64,000 nt of DNA from Nordella sp. HKS 07. GTDB taxonomy: Bacteria > Pseudomonadota > Alphaproteobacteria > Rhizobiales > Aestuariivirgaceae. The notes beneath the pieces were generated by a model that was given only the letters and a program-made list of their open reading frames with translations, made no database searches and was not told where the DNA came from. Location: NCBI RefSeq assembly GCF_011046735.1, contig NZ_CP049258.1, forward strand, positions 1,218,001 to 1,282,000. Reading direction: 5' to 3'. Positions 1-7,936 of the stretch are shown here, piece by piece (within the stretch, counting starts at the first letter, position 1; every line of letters begins with the position of its first letter). A program made the translations under genes and the position numbers.

Positions 1-1261
1 AATCGAAACGATCGCGCGGGATGAACACGAAAGCCGAGACGAAGCGGTCGAACTTGTCGCGCCGCACGAAGAGGCGCGTGCGCGGCCGCTCCTCGAGACG
101 CAATATGCCTTGCGCCATGTCGGAGAGGACGTCGGCGTCGATCTGGAACAGCTCATCGCGCGGGAAGCCTTCGAGCACCGCGACCAGCGCCTTGCCGGAA
201 TGGCCGGAAGGCGAGAAGCCCGACGCCTGCACGACCTGCTGCAATTTCTTGCGCAGCAACGGGATCTCGTTGGGATTTTGCGTATAGGCGGACGAGGTGA
301 AGAGCCCGATGGCGCGCAATTCGCCGCACAGATCGCCCTCGGCGTCGAAGAGCTTGACGCCGATATAGTCCATGGCCGCACGGCGATGGACGTTGGCCCG
401 CATGTCGGATTTGGTGATGATGAGCGCCGCCGGCTGCATCAGGAACTCGCGGATCTGCGGCGATATCGTAACCGCTTCGCTGCCGCGTTTGAGCACTTCG
501 ATCTCCGGCTGGCGCAATATGCCGAGGCCCGTATCGGCGATCGGCTCGAGCACGCCTTTCTTGGCGCCACCTTCGAACTTGTATTCGCGCATGCCGAGGA
601 AGGTGAAGTGATTGTCGAGAAGCCACTGGAGGAAGGCGATAGATTCGGTCAGCTCCTCGATCGGCAGCGGCGGCGGATTCTTCTGATAGCTCGCGATCGC
701 CTCGCGCAGGCGCTGCTGCATGGCGCGCCAGTCGAAGACCGCGACGCGCACGTCGGCGAAGACGGCCTTGAGATCTTCCTCCAGCGCCCAGGCTTCATCA
801 GCGTTGATGCGCGACAGGTGGATATGCATGAAGCTTTCGCGCATGGCGTGCGCGTCGGAACCAGGCTTTGCCTCGAGAGCCGTGAGCTTACCCGATCCGT
901 CGCGCTTCACCGACAGAACCGGATGCAGGGCCAGGCGCACGTCATAACCGCGTTCGGTCAGGAGGCCGATGGTCGAATCGACCAGAAACGGCATGTCGTC
1001 ATTAAGGATGTCGACCATCGTGACGGCCCCGAAGGGCGCTTCCGGATTGCTCACCGCAATCTTGGTGCGGCCGGGCTTACGCTCGGCCAGGAAGGCCATG
1101 CGGTCCGACACCAGATGCCCCAGATCGGCGGCCGGATAATCCTGGAGGTCTTCGGGCGGCGCCTTCTCGAGCAGCAGCCGCGTCAACAGCTTTTCCCGCT
1201 CGCCTTTAACCTTCCCCTCCGTCGTGCGTATCAGGGCGACCAGGGGATCATGCGGCGACAT
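1..1261 (-). CDS. gdhZ: NAD-specific glutamate dehydrogenase, 180-kDa class (N-terminal part, cut by window edge)
   Basis: About 420 codons are open on the minus strand from an ATG at 1261 (GGAG seven bases upstream) to the left edge of the window, so only the N-terminal quarter of a roughly 1,600-residue enzyme is present. The translation contains WLLDNHFTFLGMREY, YTQNPNEIPLLRKKLQQV and VRRDKFDRFVSAFVFIPRDR, all typical of the ACT-like N-terminal region of the large NAD-dependent glutamate dehydrogenases. The family interconverts glutamate and 2-oxoglutarate in the cytoplasm, usually in the catabolic direction, which fits a chromosome segment rich in amino-acid degradation. An alternative in-frame ATG at 1297 has a poorer ribosome-binding site. 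The catalytic domain is outside the window and could not be checked. Confidence 0.9.
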   Translation of the reverse strand, partial: MSPHDPLVALIRTTEGKVKGEREKLLTRLLLEKAPPEDLQDYPAADLGHLVSDRMAFLAERKPGRTKIAVSNPEAPFGAVTMVDILNDDMPFLVDSTIGLLTERGYDVRLALHPVLSVKRDGSGKLTALEAKPGSDAHAMRESFMHIHLSRINADEAWALEEDLKAVFADVRVAVFDWRAMQQRLREAIASYQKNPPPLPIEELTESIAFLQWLLDNHFTFLGMREYKFEGGAKKGVLEPIADTGLGILRQPEIEVLKRGSEAVTISPQIREFLMQPAALIITKSDMRANVHRRAAMDYIGVKLFDAEGDLCGELRAIGLFTSSAYTQNPNEIPLLRKKLQQVVQASGFSPSGHSGKALVAVLEGFPRDELFQIDADVLSDMAQGILRLEERPRTRLFVRRDKFDRFVSAFVFIPRDRFD

Positions 1262-1460
1262 CGCGAAACTCCATCGAAAAGCGTTTTTCGACGCCATCCT
1301 TTAGAAGCATTGCGACAGAAGAGCTACAGGAATAAGGCGCGGCTTAAAGTGCCATCCGCCTTGGTCAAGTCTTTCGATAGACTTGGCAAATGGCTCAAAG
1401 CGCAATTTCTTCGGCGCCCGGCCTTATCGCCTGAAGCGAGCAACTTGGGCGGCGAGCGGT

Positions 1461-1931
1461 TCAGTCAAGCGTGCCCGGCTTGAGATCGGGATTTTTCTGG
1501 TAACCGGGCCCCACGACCAAAGGCTGGTCCGGCAAGCTCGACTGGTCGATATCCGAATGGAAATCTTGTTCATAGCGGGCGATTTCCTTCCCCTGGACGT
1601 CAAGCAGACGCATGACCGCCTTGTAGGGGCGCTTGGCCTTGATCCCGGTGAGATTGGGTGACTGGAACGCATATCGGATTTGACCCGTGACGACCTTTTC
1701 CGTCACCGTCGCTGGCTCGGCGCTGCCCGGCACCTCGAACTGAGCCTCGATCGCACCACCTTCCGGCAGGGTCCTGAGCGGCTTGGCGACGAAGCCGTAG
1801 AATGCCTCGGCATTGCGGTAGTTGAAGACGAAGCCACCGCCGGCGAAGCTCAGATAGGGGCTGTTCGGGTCCTCGCCGCAGCCGGCGAGCAGGACAGCAA
1901 AGGCTAGAGGAAGGAGCCTGCGCGACATCAT
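1461..1931 (-). CDS. Small predicted lipoprotein, function unknown
   Basis: 156 residues. The N-terminus MMSRRLLPLAFAVLLAGCGE is a classic type II signal peptide with lipobox LLAGC, so the mature protein should be a lipid-anchored periplasmic protein starting at Cys18. GAGGTG lies five bases before the ATG at 1931. The rest contains no family I recognise; the end is rich in Pro, Gly and Asp. It starts nine bases after the LivH-type permease stop codon, so the two are probably co-transcribed. That raises the possibility of a function at the transporter, but nothing in the protein resembles a periplasmic solute-binding protein, which would be more than twice as long. Confidence 0.75.
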   Translation of the reverse strand: MMSRRLLPLAFAVLLAGCGEDPNSPYLSFAGGGFVFNYRNAEAFYGFVAKPLRTLPEGGAIEAQFEVPGSAEPATVTEKVVTGQIRYAFQSPNLTGIKAKRPYKAVMRLLDVQGKEIARYEQDFHSDIDQSSLPDQPLVVGPGYQKNPDLKPGTLD

Positions 1932-1940
1932 GGAAACACC

Positions 1941-2957
1941 TCACGCTTCGCTGTCGCGTCTGAGATCGACGCCCAACAGCCCATCGGGTTTGATCACGAA
2001 TACCAGAATGACGAAGAGGAACACCGCGACGTCGCGATAGACGATCGGAAAATAGGCGCTCCACAAGGTTTCGATGCCGGCAAGCAGGAAGCCGCCCGCT
2101 ATCGCGCCGCCGATCGTGCCAAAGCCGCCGATGATCGTGGCGAACAGCGCCTTCAGGCCGAGCACCAGCCCCATATAGAAGCTCACGCCACCATAACCGA
2201 TGGCGATGATCCAGCCGGAGACGGCGGCGAATCCGCCTGCCGCCGCGGCGGTCCAGGTGAGAACCCTGTTGGTGTCGATGCCGCAAAGCTGGGCCAGCGC
2301 CAGATTCTGCGAGCAGGCCCGCCATAGCCTCCCCGCCCGGCTCAGCGTCAATACCAGGGTGAGTCCGATGAGAAGAGCCGCCGCTATGCTGAGGATGAGA
2401 ATATGCATTCCGGTGATATGCACGTTGAACCCGTCGAAATCGGCATTGACCAGAGGACTGGCGAAAATAGGCGGCAGCCATTGCTCGCGCCCGCCGGACT
2501 GGACGCGCAGGCTCTCCTGCAGCGCGATCGAGATGCCGATGGAGGCGATCATGATCGCCTGGGTGGGCGAACGCACCAGAGGCGTAAACACCGACTTTTG
2601 CACCATGGCGCTGAGCGCAGCGGCGGACGTGGTGGCGATCAGGAAGACGATGCCGATGGCGAGCCCCGCCTGCCAGCCGGAAGCCAGCATCAGCAGCATC
2701 ATGTAGATCGTGCCGAAGGCGCCGAAGGTCGCGAAATCGCCGAAGGACAGCACGATCCGGTTGGTGATCCCGTGGAGCAGCGCATAGGCGACCGCGAGCA
2801 GGCTGTAGAGTGCGCCGACCAGACAGGCATTCACGAGCTGCTGGATCGCATAGCCGAGTGACCTGACGGTGCTGTCGGCGAAAGCCGGCTCGGCGAAGAG
2901 GATGGACGCTCCTGCTCCGGCAAGGAAACTGACAATCCATTTTGACGAGCTAACCAT
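1941..2957 (-). CDS. livH: Branched-chain amino acid-type ABC transporter permease (LivH family)
   Basis: 338 residues, hydrophobic throughout, with the LivH family pattern: a first core helix LVNACLVGALYSLLAVAYALLHG, then NRIVLSFGDFATFGAF, and later RACSQNLALAQLCGIDTNRVLTWTAAAAGGFAAVSGWI followed by LGLKALFATIIGGFGTIGGAIAGG. LivH forms the inner-membrane channel with LivM and is powered by LivG/LivF ATPases. The first 28 residues look like a cleavable signal (ending AEPAFADS), an N-terminal extension seen in some Liv-type permeases fused to a leader. No LivM, LivG, LivF or binding protein is in the window on this side, so it is an orphan permease here and its substrate cannot be told. It is divergent from the CGNR gene, with 49 bp between the starts. 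Confidence 0.85.
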   Translation of the reverse strand: MVSSSKWIVSFLAGAGASILFAEPAFADSTVRSLGYAIQQLVNACLVGALYSLLAVAYALLHGITNRIVLSFGDFATFGAFGTIYMMLLMLASGWQAGLAIGIVFLIATTSAAALSAMVQKSVFTPLVRSPTQAIMIASIGISIALQESLRVQSGGREQWLPPIFASPLVNADFDGFNVHITGMHILILSIAAALLIGLTLVLTLSRAGRLWRACSQNLALAQLCGIDTNRVLTWTAAAAGGFAAVSGWIIAIGYGGVSFYMGLVLGLKALFATIIGGFGTIGGAIAGGFLLAGIETLWSAYFPIVYRDVAVFLFVILVFVIKPDGLLGVDLRRDSEA

Positions 2958-3006
2958 GGTTTGCTAGTAAGAATGACGCGATGCCCCTATTCTGTCAATT
3001 GGAACG

Positions 3007-3504
3007 ATGACAGCCTTCCACTGGCACGACCATCATTTCATCAACCGCCAGGCGGCACTCGATTTCGCCAATATGGTGGTCTGGCGCGGCCAGTCCGGCC
3101 GCGAGCAGGACCGCGGCCGGTCGCCTGAGAATCTCGCGGCATGGGCAGCTTTCGGCGACCTGCCCTCTCCGGTTTCGTCAGTTGATCGCTGTGTGGAGGT
3201 GCGCGAGGCGATCGACGGTTTCTTTCGCGCCGGGACCGGCTGGCCATTGCTGGTATCCCTCTACGCCGAGACTTTGAACCGCGACCGCGATCCTTTTCTG
3301 TCCACCATCCTGCATCAGGCGATGGCGCTCGCCTTCTCGCCCGACGCCAAGCGCGTGCGGGTCTGCGGTAATTGCGGCTGGCTGTTCATTGACCGCACCC
3401 GCAATGCCAACAAGCGCTGGTGCATCGCCGGCCTCTGTGGCAGCCGCACCAAGGCGCGGCGCTATTATGCGCGCAAGAAGCAGCAGCTCAGCGCATCGAC
3501 TTGA
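3007..3504 (+). CDS. CGNR zinc-finger (ABATE-type) putative transcriptional regulator
   Basis: 165 residues. The C-terminal segment VRVCGNCGWLFIDRTRNANKRWCIAGLCGSRTKARRYYARKK is a CGNR zinc finger: four cysteines (CxxC, then C-x4-C) with CGSR in place of the eponymous CGNR. The N-terminal part, with DHHFINRQAALDFANM and the GREQDRGRSPENLAAW stretch, corresponds to the ABATE-like stress domain usual in this family, but it is short. Family members are presumed DNA-binding stress regulators; function is inferred. The gene overlaps the convergent WYL-regulator gene by 17 bases at the 3' ends and is divergent from livH. Confidence 0.8.
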   Translation: MTAFHWHDHHFINRQAALDFANMVVWRGQSGREQDRGRSPENLAAWAAFGDLPSPVSSVDRCVEVREAIDGFFRAGTGWPLLVSLYAETLNRDRDPFLSTILHQAMALAFSPDAKRVRVCGNCGWLFIDRTRNANKRWCIAGLCGSRTKARRYYARKKQQLSAST

Positions 3505-4168
3505 GATAGTCCTCGAAGCGCTTGCCGCGCTCGGGGCGGAAGCGCTTGCCTGTCGCCTCGAAGGAGAGAAGCCGGTCGACGCGGAAATTGCGGAAATCGG
3601 CGCGTGCCTCGCACCATGCCGTGAGCACCCAGACATCATCGAAGGCGACGAGCCCCAGAGGCCGGCACAGTCTCAGGCTTTCCCGCTCCTTGAGATCGAC
3701 ATAGCGCAGCATGACGAACATCCGCTCGCGCAAGGCCTGCCGGAGTCCGCTGAGATGCGCCTCGCTTTTGCGGTTTTCCGCGCTGCCGCGTGTGACGGCA
3801 AGAAGCGGTGAATTGGCGAAACGCTCGCTCTGATCGCTGCTGAGCACGGCTCCGATCTTGGCGGCGACGCGCCGGCTGGCTTCGGCGAGTTGACCGTCGC
3901 CTTTCGCGGCGATGAGGCGCATGCCGAGAGTGATGGCGTCGAGCTCATCGGGGTCGAAGCTGAGCGGCGGCAGGAAAAAGCCCTTCTCGATCTGATAGCC
4001 GATGCCCGATTCGCCGCGTACCGGCGCCCCCATGGCCTGAAGGCTCGCCATGTCGCGATAGATGGTGCGCAAAGAGACATCGAGCTCGCGCGCCAGTGCT
4101 TCGGCCGCGATGGGATCGCGGCTGGCGCGAAGGCGGTCGAGAAGGGAGAACAGGCGAAGGGTGCGCAT
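3488..4168 (-). CDS. YafY-family HTH-WYL transcriptional regulator
   Basis: 226 residues. Residues 1-60 form a DeoR/HTH_11-type winged helix (LFSLLDRLRASRDPIAAEALARELDVSLRTIYRDMASLQAMGAPVRGESGIGYQI), and residues about 130-205 form a WYL-type sensor domain (LRYVDLKERESLRLCRPLGLVAFDDVWVLTAWCEARADFRNFRVDRLLS). YafY-type regulators commonly repress a divergently transcribed small enzyme gene. Here the divergent neighbour is the ABM-like gene at 4249, and the 80-bp gap holds a perfect inverted repeat at 4189-4209. The start at 4168 gives the full HTH domain. Confidence 0.88.
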   Translation of the reverse strand: MRTLRLFSLLDRLRASRDPIAAEALARELDVSLRTIYRDMASLQAMGAPVRGESGIGYQIEKGFFLPPLSFDPDELDAITLGMRLIAAKGDGQLAEASRRVAAKIGAVLSSDQSERFANSPLLAVTRGSAENRKSEAHLSGLRQALRERMFVMLRYVDLKERESLRLCRPLGLVAFDDVWVLTAWCEARADFRNFRVDRLLSFEATGKRFRPERGKRFEDYLKSMR

Positions 4169-4188
4169 GCCTCATCCCTAAGCCGCGA

Positions 4189-4209
4189 CCCTGACGAAAA
4201 CTGTCAGGG
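4189..4209. promoter_or_regulatory. Inverted repeat, probable operator of the YafY/WYL regulator
   Basis: CCCTGAC-N7-GTCAGGG, a perfect 7+7 inverted repeat 20 bp before the regulator start and 39 bp before the divergent gene start. Position and symmetry suggest an operator controlling both; binding is inferred. Confidence 0.5.
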
Positions 4210-4248
4210 GCGAAGCGCTATCGGGAGGTATCACTGAAGGAACTCGCA

Positions 4249-4845
4249 ATGTCCCATCTTCATTATGAGATCGTCACTTATCGCGTCACCGGCCCGCGCG
4301 CGGCGGACGCGGCGCGCAGCGAAGCGCGCAAGCGCCTGGAAACCTTTTCGGGATTCATCGCCTGGCAGGCCTTCCACGGGACTGCCGATCCGGCGCAGAG
4401 AGTCGATCTCCTCATCTGGCGCAGCCTAGAGGAGGCGCGGGCCGCGGCGGACAAGGTCGGCACCGCAGACGAATTTGCCGGCTTCTGCGCCTCGATCGAA
4501 AGCCTGTCCGGGATGGATCATTATTTGATGGACGAGGCCCAGCCGCAACCGATCTTCACCGGCAATGGCATCGAATTGGGCCGCTTCCGGCTGAAGCCCG
4601 GCGTCAGCGAAGAGGCGATGCGCGCCGCGCATCTGGCGATGGTGGACTTCTATCTCGCCCGGAAGTCCGGCTGGCGGCGCCAGCATCTCGTCAAACTTGA
4701 TGACGGCCTGTTCATGGATCTCGCCTTCGCCGAGAGCGGCGAGCGTGCCAAGGCCATATGCGCCAGCTGGCATGACAGTGATCTGTGCAAGGCCTTCCTC
4801 GCTTTGATCGAGCCCGAAGACATGAGCTTTGGCACATTGCTCTAG
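4249..4845 (+). CDS. Two-domain ABM/dimeric alpha-beta-barrel-like protein, function unknown
   Basis: 198 residues starting at an ATG with GAAGGA seven bases upstream. Each half looks like a dimeric alpha-beta-barrel domain: residues 1-95 (YEIVTYRVTGPRAADAARSEARKRLETFSGFIAWQAFHG then VDLLIWRSLEEARAAADKV) and residues 105-198 (IELGRFRLKPGVSEEAMRAAHLAMVDFYLARKSGWRRQHLVKLDDGLFMDLAF). Such proteins are often monooxygenase-like or stress-associated small-molecule binders. It is divergent from the WYL regulator and overlaps the convergent FAD-oxidase gene by 4 bp. Assignment rests on fold-like pattern, not on catalytic residues; the substrate is unknown. Confidence 0.7.
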   Translation: MSHLHYEIVTYRVTGPRAADAARSEARKRLETFSGFIAWQAFHGTADPAQRVDLLIWRSLEEARAAADKVGTADEFAGFCASIESLSGMDHYLMDEAQPQPIFTGNGIELGRFRLKPGVSEEAMRAAHLAMVDFYLARKSGWRRQHLVKLDDGLFMDLAFAESGERAKAICASWHDSDLCKAFLALIEPEDMSFGTLL

Positions 4846-6182
4846 CCCGGCGTGATATTCTGGTTCAGGCGGAACAGATTGGCCGGATCATAAAATGACT
4901 TAAGCTTCGCGAGTCGCTTGTATTTTTCCTCGCCATAGGCCTGTTTCACGAATGACACGCCGGTGTCCGACTGTTCATTGACATAGTTGCGGCTTGCCGA
5001 GAAACCGGCGAGCCGCCGCGCCGCGTCGCGTCCCCAGGACAGGCAGTCTTTGTCGTCCGCCATGTCGTCCCAGATAGCCTGCACCAGCCAATAGTAGGCG
5101 CCTGAGCGGCCGGAATAGGCCGTATCCGCCTCATTTATGTCCGCGACCGCGCCGCCGAGCTGCAGCACGTAGACCTCCGAATCGCGGGTTGGAGCGCTGC
5201 CGACGTAGTCTCCGATGCAGTCGATAACAGCATTATCGAGCGTGTTCAGGAACCCGCCCTTGACATAATAGCGCCTGCCCCAGCTCACATGATTGTCGTT
5301 GCGCGATTGCAGGTCGAGATAGGTCGTACCTCCCATGCTGCCCTCGCTTCCGGAAGCAAGGGCGCCGAAACGGGCGATCGCGGCTTCGGCGCCATCGAGC
5401 TCGCCGGACCAGAAGGCCGTGACCCCCAAGCTCGCGGATGTCGCGGCGAAGCTCGTGCTCAACTGGCGCGGGGCAGACGCCGCGAGTTCGCCATAGCGCT
5501 GGAGCGCGGTGCGCATCTGCTGTGCGGGATATTCCCAGCGGCCAACAAGCACGTCGCCGAGCCGATGCAGCCGGAAGATGAAGTTGGTGACGACGCCGAA
5601 ATTTCCCCCGCCGCCGCGCAGCGCCCAGAAGAGATCGGGTTCGATCTCGGCGCTCGCACGGATCATGCGTCCATCCGCGAGGCAGACATCGGCCGCAACC
5701 AGGCTGTCGATCGTCAGACCGAAGCGCCGGCTGAGCCAGCCCATGCCGCCGCCCAAGGTCAGTCCGGCGACGCCCGTATGCGAAATGACACCGGCCGGCG
5801 TCACGAGCCCGTGCGGATAGGCCGCTCGATCGAGATCGCTGAGCAATGCTCCGCCCTCGACCCCGGCCATGCGGTCGGCCGCATTGATCGAGACGCGGTT
5901 CATGGGTGAGAGATCGAGCACGATTCCATCATCGCAGGTTGAAAAGCCGGGAATGCTGTGGCCTCCGCAGCGTACCGCCAGAGGGTAGTGGCGTTCCCGG
6001 GCAAGACCGATGGCGGCTTTGACATCGGCGACGCTCCGGGCGCGCAGAATGAGCGCGGGCCGTTTGTCGACAGTGCCGTTCCAGACCTTCCGAAACTTGT
6101 CATAGGTCTCGTGGCCCGGCTCGATGACATCGCCGCCAGGCGAGGAGTCATCGTCGTCCCGCGTGAGAAGATTGACCGGCAT
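4842..6182 (-). CDS. FAD-binding oxidoreductase, BBE (berberine-bridge-like) family
   Basis: 446 residues. An FAD-binding PCMH domain occupies about 40-215, with VRCGGHSIPG holding the His (about residue 75) expected to carry the 8-alpha-linked flavin, and GLTLGGGMGWLSRRFGLTIDSLV later. The C-terminal end YVNEQSDTGVSFVKQAYGEEKYKRLAKLKSFYDPANLFRLNQNI is the BBE domain. At the place where bicovalent family members carry the second flavin-linking Cys, this protein reads ISHTGVAG, so it is probably monocovalent. No signal peptide is apparent. Family members oxidise alcohols, sugars or alkaloid-like substrates with O2; the substrate here is unknown. LuxR-HTH and TetR genes lie upstream on the same strand. 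Confidence 0.88.
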   Translation of the reverse strand: MPVNLLTRDDDDSSPGGDVIEPGHETYDKFRKVWNGTVDKRPALILRARSVADVKAAIGLARERHYPLAVRCGGHSIPGFSTCDDGIVLDLSPMNRVSINAADRMAGVEGGALLSDLDRAAYPHGLVTPAGVISHTGVAGLTLGGGMGWLSRRFGLTIDSLVAADVCLADGRMIRASAEIEPDLFWALRGGGGNFGVVTNFIFRLHRLGDVLVGRWEYPAQQMRTALQRYGELAASAPRQLSTSFAATSASLGVTAFWSGELDGAEAAIARFGALASGSEGSMGGTTYLDLQSRNDNHVSWGRRYYVKGGFLNTLDNAVIDCIGDYVGSAPTRDSEVYVLQLGGAVADINEADTAYSGRSGAYYWLVQAIWDDMADDKDCLSWGRDAARRLAGFSASRNYVNEQSDTGVSFVKQAYGEEKYKRLAKLKSFYDPANLFRLNQNITPG

Positions 6183-6249
6183 TAGAAAAGTCCCCGAGCG
6201 CCCTCTTCTCTCCTCGGCTATAATTTACGCAAAGTCAATATTGGGGGCG

Positions 6250-6570
6250 TTACTCACCCCCGAGCAGCCTGCCTTCGAAGATATAGCGGCAGAGCTGGGT
6301 GCGGCGCTTCAGGTTGAGGCTGCGCAAGGCGGCGCTGATATGCGCCTTCACCGTCGTTTCCGAAATGTCGGCGAGATAGGCGATCTCCTTGTTGGCGAGG
6401 CCAAGCGCGGTCAGCTGAGCGATCAGCAGTTGCTGGCCGGTGAGCTTGGCCTCCGTGGGACGATAGCCATAGGAGCGAATCTCGCTTAAGCGGCGACGCA
6501 GCCTCGGCATCGCATGATAGCCATCCGGCGCCGGGATGGCATGGTGTGCCTCCGTTATCGAGTGATCCAT
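6250..6570 (-). CDS. Small LuxR-type HTH protein
   Basis: 106 residues from the ATG at 6570, chosen because GAGGAGG sits five bases upstream; an in-frame ATG at 6591 lies one base after the TetR stop codon but has no such site. Residues about 45-100 are a LuxR/GerE helix-turn-helix (LTGQQLLIAQLTALGLANKEIAYLADISETTVKAHISAALRSLNLKRRTQLCRYI). There is no receiver or autoinducer-binding domain, only a 40-residue leader, so it is an HTH-only regulator. It follows the TetR gene in the same direction with a 22-bp gap, and probably forms a transcription unit with it and perhaps with the FAD oxidase gene 67 bp downstream. Confidence 0.82.
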   Translation of the reverse strand: MDHSITEAHHAIPAPDGYHAMPRLRRRLSEIRSYGYRPTEAKLTGQQLLIAQLTALGLANKEIAYLADISETTVKAHISAALRSLNLKRRTQLCRYIFEGRLLGGE

Positions 6571-6592
6571 GCTGGCCTCCTCATTCTTCATC

Positions 6593-7231
6593 TCAGTTGC
6601 GTTCCGCTGAAAGCGGGATGATCTTGGCTTCGCCGCGTGCTGTGCCGGAAAGACCGCCGAGCACCAGCCGCTTGTGAATGGCGATGATCTCGTCGGCCGC
6701 AAGCCTGCCCTTCGGGCTGTACCAGAAGCACACGCCGGTCAGCATCGAGATGATCGCGTTGGTGGCGATGCCGCTGTCGGTTGGCGCGAACACTCCCTGC
6801 TCTATGCCGACCTCGACAATGGACCGCAGCTCGCATTCATAGGTCTTGCGCAAGGCCACACAGGCGCGGCGCGCGTCCGGCGTCAGGCTGCGCAATTCGA
6901 GATTGGCGATGACCACTTCCTTCTGCCGCTCGAAATGATAGCGGATATGGAAATCGACGAAGCCTTCGAGCCTGAGGCGCGGATTGGCGTCGGGCCGGTC
7001 GGCCGCACGCCAGGCGGCGATGAGCGCTTCCATATGCTCCGCCATGATGTCGACGAGCATCTGATCCTTGGTGGCGATATAGCGGTAGATCGAGCCGGGC
7101 TGGAGCCCGACATGCTCGGCGAGATCGCGCAGGGTCATGGCTTCAAAGCCATGCTTGGCGATCAGTTCGACGGCGGCCTTGCGGATGGCCTTCTCGGTTT
7201 CGGCGCCGACGGATCCACGGGTCCGAGCCAT
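6593..7231 (-). CDS. TetR/AcrR-family transcriptional regulator
   Basis: 212 residues from the ATG at 7231 (GGAGA upstream; a GTG 12 bases earlier is also in frame). Residues 10-60 form the TetR HTH (IRKAAVELIAKHGFEAMTLRDLAEHVGLQPGSIYRYIATKDQMLVDIM), followed by an all-helical ligand domain with LRLEGFVDFHIRYHFERQKEVVIANLELRSLTPDARRACVALRKTYE. That pattern resembles the TetR group that controls acyl-CoA or related catabolism, but the ligand is unknown. It is divergent from the YgiN-like gene, with a perfect operator-like palindrome between them. Confidence 0.9.
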   Translation of the reverse strand: MARTRGSVGAETEKAIRKAAVELIAKHGFEAMTLRDLAEHVGLQPGSIYRYIATKDQMLVDIMAEHMEALIAAWRAADRPDANPRLRLEGFVDFHIRYHFERQKEVVIANLELRSLTPDARRACVALRKTYECELRSIVEVGIEQGVFAPTDSGIATNAIISMLTGVCFWYSPKGRLAADEIIAIHKRLVLGGLSGTARGEAKIIPLSAERN

Positions 7232-7294
7232 GCATTCTCCCACGCTGGGCTGAGGGCTTTGCCTTCTCCGCGGCCGACACTAGCATAGTCGATT

Positions 7295-7314
7295 AAACAA
7301 ACAAGCGTTTGTTT
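7295..7314. promoter_or_regulatory. TetR-type operator palindrome
   Basis: AAACAAAC-N4-GTTTGTTT with perfect 8-bp arms, in the gap between the divergent TetR gene (start 7231) and the YgiN-like gene (start 7381). The A/C-rich arms are typical of TetR-family operators. Autoregulation and control of both directions are inferred. Confidence 0.6.
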
Positions 7315-7380
7315 CTTAATGTGACAGTGGGCTCGACAGACACCCATCGCCCGGACATGATCGCCGGAAAGGAGCCGCTC

Positions 7381-7683
7381 ATGTATGGTCTGATCGGAAA
7401 GATGCGGGCAAAGCCCGGCCAGCGCGCTGACCTCCTCGCCATACTGCTTGACGGTATCGACTCGATGCCTGGATGCCTCAGCTATGTCGTGGCCAAGGAT
7501 CCCGCCGATGCCGACGCGATCTGGATCACCGAAGTGTGGGACAATGAGGCGAGCCATAAATCCTCCTTGAGCCTTCCGCAGGTGCGCGCCGCCATCAACA
7601 AGGCCATGCCAATGATCGCCGGCTTCGACAGTTCAATCCCGACCTTGCCCGTCGGCGGCCCGGGGCTGCCGCGCATGGATTAG
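7381..7683 (+). CDS. Antibiotic-biosynthesis-monooxygenase (YgiN-like) domain protein
   Basis: 100 residues from the ATG at 7381, six bases after AAAGGAG; upstream in-frame ATGs lack a site and would put the operator inside the gene. MYGLIGKMRAKPGQRADLLAILLDGIDSMPGCLSYVVAKDPADADAIWITEVWDNEASHKSSL matches the ABM single-domain dimeric alpha-beta barrel found in quinol monooxygenase YgiN and heme-degrading relatives. The family oxidises quinols or related aromatics without a cofactor, but many members are uncharacterised. It is controlled in all likelihood by the divergent TetR. Confidence 0.85.
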   Translation: MYGLIGKMRAKPGQRADLLAILLDGIDSMPGCLSYVVAKDPADADAIWITEVWDNEASHKSSLSLPQVRAAINKAMPMIAGFDSSIPTLPVGGPGLPRMD

Positions 7684-7936
7684 CGCGACCTGCCCTCCGG
7701 TAGACATGCTTCTGCATTTGCTTTGTAAGCCTTGTGCGGCGGGTATATCTTTGAGCTCTCGCTGCACATAGCAAACATACTTGGTTATTGGCATGGACCT
7801 GAATGTGCGTTCCGATCGCTTCGGCTGTCGCGGAATTCAACTCGCTGCTCTGCCCAAACGAAAGCTACCGACCGCGTCAGGAGTTTCGACATTTCACTGA
7901 GCAAATCGAACGATTTGCCTCCTCTGAGAGGTGTTC

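Noticed and set aside
110-1483. Long plus-strand reading frame of 457 residues
   Set aside because: Composition is Arg/Gly/Asp-biased without any family signal, and the opposite strand gives clear NAD-glutamate dehydrogenase sequence; it is a shadow frame.
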